Of a stretch of DNA of 64,000 bases, positions 17,803-25,577 are shown piece by piece. The position numbers were made by a program, and so were the translations under genes. The DNA comes from JAJDUF01 sp965238265 (GTDB taxonomy: Bacteria; Chloroflexota; UBA11872; UBA12225; JAJDUF01). How positions within the stretch are numbered: position 1 is the first letter of the stretch; each line of letters starts with the position of its first letter. The stretch is from assembly GCA_965238265.1 (NCBI GenBank), contig OZ250185.1, positions 124,001 to 188,000 on the forward strand, read 5' to 3'. The notes under the pieces were generated by a model, which had not been told where the DNA came from, made no database searches, and saw nothing but the letters and a program-made list of their open reading frames with translations.

Positions 17803-18669
17803 ATGACGGTAGGACCGGCTTCTGAACACTCTGAGAGCAAACCGGCCAATCCTCCAACTACTGCTGCCACAGAGGAGTCTCGAACCGCTGGGGCTACGTT
17901 GTATGTTGACACCGAGAACCTCCAAGGCAGCTCCCAAGCTCTCATCGAGACTGCCATCGATTCGTGGCCGGAGCGGGCGCCGCCCGTTGCACAGCTGAAC
18001 CTCTACGTCCAAGCCGACCGGGCTCAACTCTGGGACCTATGGGCTGGGAGCCGGTTCCCCCAATTGGCCGTGATGGTTCATGGGGTACAGCACTTCAGTG
18101 GGCAACCGACCAAGAACTCGGCGGATATCGCGCTGGCGATTAATGCGATTACGGACTTCATGGACGGGGCTACGCAGTTCGTAGCCGTGATGAGCGACGA
18201 CAGCGATTTCATAGCCCTCTATGCGAAGCTGAGACAGTTGACTAAAGGAAACACCCCGTTCCTCTGGGTGCTTACGGACCGCCCCGGCACGCGGTCAGCT
18301 ACGATCAGGGACTACTTCCCCAATGACCACATTCATGTTGTGAGCGCCCCGGTGTCGAACGGTGCCGCGTCGGCATCAAGTGCCGCCCCGGTGCCAAGTG
18401 ATGATGTAGAGGACCCTTCTGAGCCATTCGCTGCGATGGCCGCTGCGATCATCCAAGAACTGCCAGTCGGTTCGTTCAAGAGCACGGGCTGTCAGCCGAT
18501 CATCAAAAGACGCTGGCCGGGTCATCGAATGGCGAGTATGGGAGGTCAAGAGTTCGGCAAAGAATTGGCCAGCAAACTTTGGCCCCTGCTGAAAGAGCGT
18601 GGGGTCAAACGGCAAGAAACCATGCCTCGCAAGTACGAAATGACTGCGGAAGCCAAGGCTGCGAAATAA
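17803..18669 (+). CDS. NYN-domain (PIN-like) protein with C-terminal OST-HTH-like region
   Basis: 288 residues. The NYN/LabA-type nuclease core has the acidic signature YVDTENL (Asp36), KNSADIALAINAI and VAVMSDDSDFIALYAKLR, which supply the metal-binding aspartates of this RNase fold. A Ser/Ala/Pro linker at about 185-205 leads to ~85 residues (FAAMAAAIIQELPVGSF, GQEFGKELASKLWPLL) that look like a LOTUS/OST-HTH winged helix, an RNA-binding domain often paired with NYN. It is divergent from glpK by about 90 nt. Role is probably RNA degradation or processing; substrate unknown. Confidence 0.8.
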   Translation: MTVGPASEHSESKPANPPTTAATEESRTAGATLYVDTENLQGSSQALIETAIDSWPERAPPVAQLNLYVQADRAQLWDLWAGSRFPQLAVMVHGVQHFSGQPTKNSADIALAINAITDFMDGATQFVAVMSDDSDFIALYAKLRQLTKGNTPFLWVLTDRPGTRSATIRDYFPNDHIHVVSAPVSNGAASASSAAPVPSDDVEDPSEPFAAMAAAIIQELPVGSFKSTGCQPIIKRRWPGHRMASMGGQEFGKELASKLWPLLKERGVKRQETMPRKYEMTAEAKAAK

Positions 18670-18828
18670 AACACCCGCCCGGGGAATATGTGTGGAGGCC
18701 ACATCCAGCGGACGGGGAGTAATTTGGTTTCATCATAGCACACTGCACAATCAGGCCGGGCACATGATCGCGGCCGGCCCCGCACTTGCTACTATTCTGG
18801 GGAGCCTGCCGGTGATAGAAGGAGCATC

Positions 18829-19737
18829 ATGGCTGCGACCAGAGAGAACATTGGCATTGTCGGCTTGGGGCGGATGGGCGCCAACATCGCCCGTCATCTG
18901 CACGACGAGGGTTTCGCCGTGGTGGCCCTCTTCGACACGGACCGACCGCGGGCCACGGCGTTGGCCGATGAGCTAGGCGCTACCTCCTGCACCACCCTCG
19001 CCGACGTGACGGCACAGGCCGACACGATCCTGACCGTTGTGACCGACGATCAGGCGATGGAAACGATCTTCGCCGAGAGCGGCGACAGCCTCCTCGTTGG
19101 CGCCGACGGGCGGCTGTTCATCAACTGTGCGACGGTCACGCCGGCAATCCACATGACCATCGAAGCGCGCGCCGAGCGGGCCGGTGCCCAGAGCCTCGAA
19201 GCCTGCATGGCCAGCAGCATTACCCAGGCCCGCGATGGCACGCTCTACCTCATGTGTGCCGGCCAGCCCGCCGCGTTCGAGCGCGCACAGCCGCTACTCG
19301 CATCCATGAGCGCGTCGCTGCGCTACGTCGGAACGGCCGGGCGAGCCGCGCAGGTGAAGGCGCTGGTCAACATGGTCATGAACATCAACACCGCCGGGCT
19401 GGCGGAAGGCTTGGGTCTCGGTCAAGCCTTGGGTCTCGACGTGGCGATGCTCCGCGAGGTGTTTGCCCAGACCGGCGCCAATTCGCGCGTGCTGGAGACG
19501 GACGGCGAGGACATGGAATACCGCGACCACGAATGCTACTTCTCGGCCGCCCACGCGGCGAAGGACTCCGGCATTGCGTTGAGCCTGGCCCACGCGGCGC
19601 AAGTCGCGCTGCCGTTGGCCGAGGCGACCAAGAGCCAGTATGACCGCATGGTGACGCAAGGGCTGGGTGAGCTAGATAAATCCGGCGTCGCCGAGTTGAC
19701 GTTCCCCGGCCGGGGAACAGGAGACGCCGCCGGATAG
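18829..19737 (+). CDS. NAD(P)-dependent beta-hydroxyacid dehydrogenase family
   Basis: 302 residues of the 3-hydroxyisobutyrate/6-phosphogluconate dehydrogenase family. The Rossmann motif IVGLGRMGANIARHL lies at 9-22. FINCATVTP is the substrate-loop region, and the catalytic-lysine helix is AAQVKALVNMVMNINTAGLAEGL. GGAGCATC before ATG 18829 supports the start (AAGGAGC). It heads a run of four plus-strand oxidoreductase genes (18829-23023) that may form a catabolic unit, although repeats separate some of them. Substrate cannot be named from sequence. Confidence 0.88.
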   Translation: MAATRENIGIVGLGRMGANIARHLHDEGFAVVALFDTDRPRATALADELGATSCTTLADVTAQADTILTVVTDDQAMETIFAESGDSLLVGADGRLFINCATVTPAIHMTIEARAERAGAQSLEACMASSITQARDGTLYLMCAGQPAAFERAQPLLASMSASLRYVGTAGRAAQVKALVNMVMNINTAGLAEGLGLGQALGLDVAMLREVFAQTGANSRVLETDGEDMEYRDHECYFSAAHAAKDSGIALSLAHAAQVALPLAEATKSQYDRMVTQGLGELDKSGVAELTFPGRGTGDAAG

Positions 19738-19768
19738 GGGCGAAGACCTACGGGCCGCCGCGATGACT

Positions 19769-19804
19769 CCCCTTCCCTGCCAGGGAAGGGGCCGGGGGTT
19801 AGGT
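19769..19804. repeat. Interspersed palindromic repeat
   Basis: CCCCTTCCCTGCCAGGGAAG followed by GGGCCGGGGGTTAGGT; 9-bp stem. The same type occurs at 21844, 23924 and 44243. Confidence 0.75.
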
Positions 19805-19839
19805 CTACCGCACTCCCACGACGAGAGGACGCCTGACGG

Positions 19840-20808
19840 ATGATTGCGGAAGATGCTGCGCCGCTGGTGACTGCGCCATTGGGACGCACCGGGCACGATG
19901 TCACCCGGCTTGGGCTGGGCGCCGCCAGTCTCGCCAGCGGTCAGGGTGGCGAGCTGAGTGAAGACGCGGCGATAGCGACCGTCCATCGGGCGCTGGACGT
20001 GGGCATCACGTTCCTAGACACCGCGCCGCTGTACGGCGATAGCGAACGCCGCATCGGCCTCGCGCTCCGCGACCATCCCCGGGCGGGTGAGCTGTTCATT
20101 GCCACCAAGGTCGGCTTGCAGCCGGGGCACCTCCCCGACTACAGCTTTGCCGGGGTGATGCGTACCATCGAGACAAGCCTGGAGCGCTTTGGTCAGCCTA
20201 TGCTGCACTTGGTCCAGATTCACGAAATCCAGGACGACCATTGGGAGCAGGTATGGCGTTCGGACGGGGCCGTTGCGGCGCTGCTGAAGGCCAAGGAGCA
20301 GCATCTCATCGGCCACATTGGCGTCACCGGCTCGGACCCGCGAGCAGTAGCCCGCGCCATCGAGACGGACGTGTTCGAGACGGCGCTGATCTGGAAGAGC
20401 TTCCATCTCCTGGACCGGACCATTGCCGCGGCCACGCTCCACCTGGCGGCCGAGCGCAGCATGGGCGTCGTAGTCGGCACGCCGTTTGCCGGGTCCGTAC
20501 TGGCCACCGGCACGCAGACCGGCCCGCTGCCCGGCACGGCGCCGCTATTCATGTACCAGGACGCCCCGGCCGAGGTGGTCGCGCGCGTGCGGGCAATCGA
20601 GGCGGTGTGCGCGCGCTACCGGGTGCCCCTCCGCGCGGCAGCGTTGCAGTCCATTTTGCGCGACGACCGCGTGAGCACCATCATCCCCGGCGCGTTCAGC
20701 CCGGCCCACGTAGACGACCTGCTCGCGGCCGTCACGACCGACATCCCGGCGGCCTGCTGGGATGAGCTTGTCCCGTTGACCAGCCAGCGAGTGCCGGCAG
20801 CGCCCTGA
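19840..20808 (+). CDS. Aldo/keto reductase
   Basis: 322 residues. TIM-barrel aldo/keto reductase with the catalytic tetrad visible: Asp and Tyr in FLDTAPLYGDSE, Lys in FIATKVGLQ and His in HLVQIHEIQ. The C-terminal NADPH-binding part is also present (LQSILRDDRVSTIIPGAFSPAHVDDLL). Similar to L-fucose/D-threo-aldose dehydrogenase-like members, but the substrate is not fixed by these motifs. The gene follows the dehydrogenase with a ~100-nt repeat-bearing gap and precedes the dioxygenase by 37 nt. Confidence 0.9.
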   Translation: MIAEDAAPLVTAPLGRTGHDVTRLGLGAASLASGQGGELSEDAAIATVHRALDVGITFLDTAPLYGDSERRIGLALRDHPRAGELFIATKVGLQPGHLPDYSFAGVMRTIETSLERFGQPMLHLVQIHEIQDDHWEQVWRSDGAVAALLKAKEQHLIGHIGVTGSDPRAVARAIETDVFETALIWKSFHLLDRTIAAATLHLAAERSMGVVVGTPFAGSVLATGTQTGPLPGTAPLFMYQDAPAEVVARVRAIEAVCARYRVPLRAAALQSILRDDRVSTIIPGAFSPAHVDDLLAAVTTDIPAACWDELVPLTSQRVPAAP

Positions 20809-20845
20809 CCATTAGCCACTGTCCACTGACCGGGAGGGAAGCACG

Positions 20846-21808
20846 ATGAGTAGCCCGCAGGTCTTGTCCGCAGTCGAGCGCAGCAGCCGGGCATGGACAC
20901 GCGAAACCATTGACGATGCTGGCGGTTGGTACTACACCCTTTCCGCCGACTGCCTCGCCGCGCTCGATGCGTTTGTCCAGCACCGGCGTCGTCATCCCCA
21001 ACCGGCCACCGAGATTCGGGTGCGCGATTCCGAGCTGGCGACCTGCGGCGAGTGCCTGCAACCGGTGCTTCCCGTGCTCGAAGCGGGGCGTGGCTTTGCC
21101 GTCATTGACCGGGTGCCGCTGGAACGCTATACGGCCGGCGAAGCCACCTTGATCTATTGGGTAATCGGTCAGCTTCTCGGTGTCCCCACCGGCCAGGATA
21201 AGGTCGGAACCCTGCTGTACGATGTCCGCGATACCGGCCAAAGCGTCACGCAGGGGGCACGCTTCTCGGTGACCAATGCCGAAAGCTCGTTCCACATTGA
21301 CGGCACGATGGGTCCCGACCTTCCCGACCTGCTGGGGCTGCTCTGTCTCAACGGCGCTCGATCAGGCGGGGAGAGCCAGTTCGTCAGTGCCTATGCCCTG
21401 CACAACGACCTGCTAGAACACGACCCCGACGCGCTGCAGACGCTCTATCGGACGTTCTACTTCGACCGTCGCGGCCAGCAGGAGGCCGGCGAGCCGCCCT
21501 ACCTCTCCGCCCCGGTCTTTCGCTGGGACGGGAGCGAGCTACACATCCGCTATCTCCACTACTACACGCAAGTCGGCCACGAGCAGGCTGGCGAACCCTT
21601 GACCCCGGCCCAGGAGCAGGCGCTGGCGGCGGTAGAGGCGCGGCTGGAGCGGCCGGACTTGCGCGTGGAGTTCACCTTGCAGCCGGGGCAGATGATCTTC
21701 TGGAACAATCACTGGCTGCTACACAATCGCACCGCGTTCGAGGACTATCCCGAAGTCGAGCGCCGGCGTCACCTGAAGCGACTCTGGCTCCGGCAGCGTG
21801 ACAGCTGA
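20846..21808 (+). CDS. TauD/TfdA-family Fe(II)/2-oxoglutarate dioxygenase
   Basis: 320 residues. The metal-binding facial triad is visible as FHIDGTM (HxD) and a distal His in HNRTAFEDY, followed by the oxoglutarate-binding RRRHLKRLWLR. GGGAGGGAAGCACG precedes ATG 20846. Relatives hydroxylate taurine, carnitine precursors, clavaminate-type substrates and others; none can be chosen here. Tight placement after the aldo/keto reductase suggests cotranscription. Confidence 0.88.
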   Translation: MSSPQVLSAVERSSRAWTRETIDDAGGWYYTLSADCLAALDAFVQHRRRHPQPATEIRVRDSELATCGECLQPVLPVLEAGRGFAVIDRVPLERYTAGEATLIYWVIGQLLGVPTGQDKVGTLLYDVRDTGQSVTQGARFSVTNAESSFHIDGTMGPDLPDLLGLLCLNGARSGGESQFVSAYALHNDLLEHDPDALQTLYRTFYFDRRGQQEAGEPPYLSAPVFRWDGSELHIRYLHYYTQVGHEQAGEPLTPAQEQALAAVEARLERPDLRVEFTLQPGQMIFWNNHWLLHNRTAFEDYPEVERRRHLKRLWLRQRDS

Positions 21809-21843
21809 GGCGCCGCAATGACGAGCGGTGCGGCGCGCAGACC

Positions 21844-21879
21844 ACCCCTTCCCTTTAGGGAGGGGGCCGGGGGGTAGGT
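21844..21879. repeat. Interspersed palindromic repeat
   Basis: ACCCCTTCCCTTTAGGGAGG followed by GGGCCGGGGGGTAGGT, between the dioxygenase and the alcohol dehydrogenase genes. Confidence 0.75.
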
Positions 21880-21931
21880 GCAGTATCGTCCGCCGCGACG
21901 ACGAAAAGAGACCTGGATGAGGAGGGACGGC

Positions 21932-23023
21932 ATGCAAGCAGCAGTGCTTTTCGAGCAGCAGCAACCGATGCAGGTCGAGGAAGTCGAGCTGGCGCCGCCG
22001 CAGTACGGCGAGGTCATGGTCCGGATGGTCGCCGGCGGCATCTGCCATAGCTGTCTGCACGCGGCCGACGGCAGTTGGGAGGGGATCCCGGTGCCGATTG
22101 TGCTCGGCGACGAAGGGGCGGGCGTAGTCGAAGAGCTAGGGCCGGGCGTGCAAGACTTGCAAGTAGGCGACCACGTGATTCTCTCCTGGGCGCCGACCTG
22201 TGGCAGCTGCTACTACTGCGCCACCGGCCGGCCGGTGCTGTGTGAGCGGAAGCCGGAGCGCACCGGCACGCTACTCGACGGCACGACGCGGATGTTGCTG
22301 GACGAGCAGCCCGTCTATCAATTCGCTCACGTCGCCACCTACGCCTCGCATTCGGTGGTACCGGCGTCCTGCGCTATTCCCATCCGCAAGGATATGCCGC
22401 TCGATACGGCGGCCTTGATCGGCTGCTCGGTGATGACCGGCGTGGGGTCCGTCATCAATACGGCCGGCGTGCGGCCCGGCGAGAGCATGGCGGTGTTCGG
22501 CGTGGGCGGTATCGGCCTCAACGCCATTCAAGGCGGTGGCCTCGTGTCTGCCCATCCGATTATCGCCGTGGACGTGAACCCGCAGAAGCTGGAATACGCG
22601 CAGGCGTTGGGCGCCTCGCATCTCGTTGACGCTTCGCGCGAGGACCCGGTAAGCGCCATCCGGCGCCTCACCGGACGCGGCGCCGAGTACACGTTCGTGG
22701 CCGTGGGTGAGAGCCGGGTCTTTGTGCAGGGCCGCGAGGCGCTCGCACCCGGCGGGACCTGCGTGCTCATCGGCGCCCCGCCCAGCGACCAGGACTTTAC
22801 CTTCAATGCCGGGCAGCTAGGGCAGGATGAGCGCGTCATCCGTGGCTCCACCTACGGCAGCGCGCGCACCCGCGCCGACTTCCCCCGCATGGTCGAGCTG
22901 TATCTGGCCGGTAAGCTGAAGATTGACGAGCTTATCACCAACCGCTACGGCCTGGACGAGGCCAACGAAGCCTTCCGTGCCCTCGCCGCCGGCGAGGTCG
23001 CCCGCGGCCTCATCGTCTTCTAA
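21932..23023 (+). CDS. Zinc-type medium-chain alcohol dehydrogenase
   Basis: 363 residues from ATG 21932, with AGGAGGG five bases upstream. Catalytic-zinc Cys lies in GGICHSC. The structural-zinc cluster CGSCYYCATGRPVLCE has four cysteines, and the NAD motif is FGVGGIGLNAIQG. One odd point: the usual GHE of the catalytic site is GDE (VLGDEGAGVVEELGPGV), so the common zinc-ligand region is altered. The overall build is like class III/formaldehyde-type and Mycobacterium MDR enzymes. It closes the 18.8-23.0 kb oxidoreductase run. Substrate unknown. Confidence 0.88.
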   Translation: MQAAVLFEQQQPMQVEEVELAPPQYGEVMVRMVAGGICHSCLHAADGSWEGIPVPIVLGDEGAGVVEELGPGVQDLQVGDHVILSWAPTCGSCYYCATGRPVLCERKPERTGTLLDGTTRMLLDEQPVYQFAHVATYASHSVVPASCAIPIRKDMPLDTAALIGCSVMTGVGSVINTAGVRPGESMAVFGVGGIGLNAIQGGGLVSAHPIIAVDVNPQKLEYAQALGASHLVDASREDPVSAIRRLTGRGAEYTFVAVGESRVFVQGREALAPGGTCVLIGAPPSDQDFTFNAGQLGQDERVIRGSTYGSARTRADFPRMVELYLAGKLKIDELITNRYGLDEANEAFRALAAGEVARGLIVF

Positions 23024-23066
23024 GCAGCTATAGTTCCCGGAACGCCTCCGTCATGTAGGCACGCTC

Positions 23067-23075
23067 TGGTATAAT
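23067..23075 (+). promoter_or_regulatory. Extended -10 promoter
   Basis: TGGTATAAT is a perfect extended -10 element (TATAAT at 23070-23075) 48 nt before the start of the decayed gene at 23123. No good -35 is seen. Confidence 0.5.
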
Positions 23076-23122
23076 TGCATATCCGCTCGTGCCCGGGCAT
23101 GAATTGAAGGAGCGGAGGAGTT

Positions 23123-23778
23123 ATGGCGACGAGCGAGACGACGAATCCATGGCGATTCACCAATCGGGCAACTGTAGGGACCTCGTACTCCCTCTGTAGC
23201 CCGGTTAGGTTTGCCGTGATTGGAGGGAATCCGACCGCTTGGGGAGTGTATGTAGAAAAGGGGGATGAGATATACATCATTTGCCGGGACGCCAAGAATG
23301 CGCCTCCATGGGTCAGGGAAGCAGCACCATTCTCTGAGGAAACTGGGCCGACAATGGCCGGCCGGTTCTGGAATCAGTGGCGCGAACCACCGTACTACGG
23401 GAGTTGTGCCAAGCTTCACACTCCTGTTCCCGAGTTGGTCGCTAGGACTGACCTACGAAATGCGCGAGGGGCGAAAGTTTGGAAGAAGAACCCAGTACTT
23501 CGTAGAGGTGCAGAGAGTCCAATGGCCACGCTAGTGTCCTTCCCATAACGGACGACGACCTAAGGATACAAGGGGAGTCACCAAGTTTTCCGTTAGCGGT
23601 AATGGCGTTGGAAAGAACTGTGGTCGTTGCCCATCACGCTGAAGGGAATATGCGAGACACTTCGCAGCCATGGCGATCAGGGATGCAGATGCAAAACATA
23701 GCTGGCTTCCATGAAGGGAATGTCCTGGACCCTAACTGGGCCAGGCGGGGAGGCAGGCGCGTACATGACTTCCGGTGA
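23123..23778 (+). pseudogene. Unrecognised gene with many compensating frameshifts
   Basis: ATG 23123 has a strong GGAGGAG site and an extended -10 promoter upstream. The opening ~55 residues (WRFTNRATVGTSYSLCSPV, VYVEKGDEIYIICRDAKN) are in frame 2. After that the coherent protein hops between frames: LHGSGKQHHS in frame 3, MAGRFWNQWREPPYYGS in frame 2, LLFPSWSLGLTYEMREG in frame 3, KVWKKN in 2, QYFVEVQRVQ in 3, MATLVSFP in 2. It then continues as ITDDDLRIQGESPSFPLA in frame 1 to TGA at 23776-23778. I do not recognise the family. The regular alternation by one base means at least six indels, which is either pseudogene decay or a locally error-rich assembly. Confidence 0.7.
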
Positions 23779-23887
23779 GAATCAAGTTCAAGTATCACCT
23801 GACAGGTCGCGCCGGATACGAAATGTCACTGACCCGTGTGATACAGGTGTAGAGGCATGATTGTGGTTTGCGCTCACCTCTCCTCCG

Positions 23888-23956
23888 CCGCTTCCCTCCA
23901 AGCGGTCCCCACCGCGAGCGGTAGCCCCTTCCCTGAAGGGGGGTTGGGGGTAGGTC
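23888..23956. repeat. Interspersed GC-rich repeats
   Basis: A short CTTCCCTCCAAGCGGTCCCC type followed at 23924-23955 by GCCCCTTCCCTGAAGGGG plus GGTTGGGGGTAGGT. It adjoins the 3' end of the LivK-like pseudogene. Confidence 0.7.
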
Positions 23957-23960
23957 CGAG

Positions 23961-24905
23961 TTACCGCTCCGCCCACGCCGGGGCCGGATAGAGCAATCGG
24001 CAACGGCAGCGTTGCTCGGCGCGACGACCAGAATCTCGCCGTGCTGCACCTGAATGGTCCCCATCGGCTTGGCCGTGTTCTTGCCGGTCTCGTCGAAGCT
24101 GATCGGACCGTAGAACGTGGCAACGTCCAGACTATGCAGGGCCGTCCGCACGGCGTCGGTATCCAGCGAGCCGGCCGCCTCGATGGCCAGATGCAGGGCG
24201 AGCGCCGCCGCCGTCGAACCTGCTGCCTGGTAGGTAGGCGCCTGGCCCCACATTTCCTGGTAGCGGGCTGCGTAGTCCGACGCCGAGCCGAAGTGCGCGC
24301 CGCGGTAGCTCATTGACGCTTCCCACTGCGTCGGTCCGATTGCGTAGTTCGGAGCCGACCTCGACAAATCATGCGGATTGCTCGGCCGACGGTGAGCACC
24401 ATCGCCTGGGGGCTGAAGTCCAGCGCTTTGGCCGTTCCGCGTCGTTGAAGTACGAAAACGTCCGGACCCAGCTCCTTGAATTGGGAGACGATGTCGCTAA
24501 CGTCACCCTGTGGGTAGGCTTCGACGCAGTACCTCCAGGCCATACGCTGCCGCCCAACGCCCGCTGCCCGCGGCCACACTCGTGGCGAACGCGGTGTCCG
24601 TGTGTGCAATGACGACCGTCTTGGCGCCCTTGGCGGCCAGCATTGACTGCGTGTAATCCCCGGCCGGCGTCAGCACGGAAAACAATTGGACCCCTGGGCA
24701 AAGATCATTTCGGCGCCCCGTGCCCCTCGACCATAATCTTGCCGTGTGTCTCGGCAACACTTTTGGCTAGGGTCAGGCCGGAGGATACGGCCCCAAGAGG
24801 AATCAGTTGAGTTGTTCCACAAGCAGCCGATATCACCCTCGTCATCTGGCTCGACCAGCCCACTTTGATGCCGCCGTACTCATTGTTCACCCAGAGCCAG
24901 TTGCC
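23961..24905 (-). pseudogene. Decayed LivK-type ABC substrate-binding protein
   Basis: Minus-strand fragments of one branched-chain-amino-acid-type periplasmic binding protein, in order but in different frames. They are NNEYGGIKVGW, GLTLAKSVAETHGKIMVEG, TPAGDYTQSMLAAKGAKTVV, AHTDTAFATSVAAGSGRWAA, VSQFKELGPDVFV, AIGPTQWEASMSYRGAHFGS, and a ~100-residue intact stretch through AALALHLAIEAAGSL and FDETGKNTAKPMGTIQ. The last shift restores LLYPAPAWAER before TAA at 23961. The signal peptide and the first ~60 residues are missing. No permease or ATPase genes remain nearby, so the transporter is lost at this locus. Identity is firm; only the number of indels (five or more) is approximate. Confidence 0.8.
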
Positions 24906-25175
24906 CTGACGGGTTGCTGGTATACCGACCGGTTTCGCTGACGGCAGCGCCGATGCAGGGCTCCCAGGGGAACGCTCGGTATTGAGCCGCGCCGAAGACC
25001 GAAGGGGCCTCTGACCCACGTGCGGTAGCCATCGGTGAAGGATGGTTGGCCGTCGTCGTTCGTCGTCCGCTGGAGCGTGGCCCTCAATAGGATGATGCTG
25101 CTCGATCACCAGGCACGCGCCAACGTGTCGGGGATCATGGCGTGCAGCGCTTGAAGGGCACGAAGCAGTCCGCAG
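24906..25175 (-). pseudogene. Fragment paralogous to the GerMN protein's first domain
   Basis: In pieces on the minus strand: FVPFK, IPDTLAR, EQHHPIEGHA, LQRTTNDDGQPSFTDGYRTWVRGPFGL (one frame, 25087 downward) and ARLNTERS (another frame). These align in order with the first extracellular domain of the intact gene at 14931-16070 (FVLGFEALHDAIPDTVG...FTDGYRTWVIGPGGLRQRLNTERF). The fragment runs directly into the LivK-like pseudogene, so the two were either fused or joined by deletion. Confidence 0.7.
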
Positions 25176-25397
25176 AGGCCGCCGTTCGACCGCCGCCGCC
25201 AGCGAGGGCTAGGGTGCGGCAAAGGCCGCTGCGAGCACCCACGCGGCTTGGGCCAGGAAAAGAACGCCACCTGTTTCTCGTCTTCCTCTTATCCTAGGAT
25301 CACTGATAAACAGCTACTCCCGGCCCCGTCATTCGGAGGCGCAAGAACGTCACCGCGCGGGTGTGCGGTGCGTATCTTGTCAGCTGCAAAATAGGCA

Positions 25398-25480
25398 TCA
25401 CAGGATTCACAGGATGCGAGGATTGACAGGATTGATCGGCGCACTCATCCTGCCCATCCTGCCATCCTGCTAATCCTGAT
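25398..25480. repeat. CAGGAT-type inverted repeat
   Basis: Multiple CAGGATT/CAGGATG words on one arm (25400-25440) face ATCCTG words on the other (25446-25478), able to form an imperfect long hairpin. It lies in an otherwise empty stretch, 25176-25577, in which I see no gene. Confidence 0.6.
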
Positions 25481-25577
25481 GCCGACAAGGAAAGATGAAG
25501 TGTGGGGATCCTTCGATCTGGAGTTCGGGGCGGCCAGCGTGCCGAGAGGGGCGCCATGAGTGACGCCCCTACTCCGG

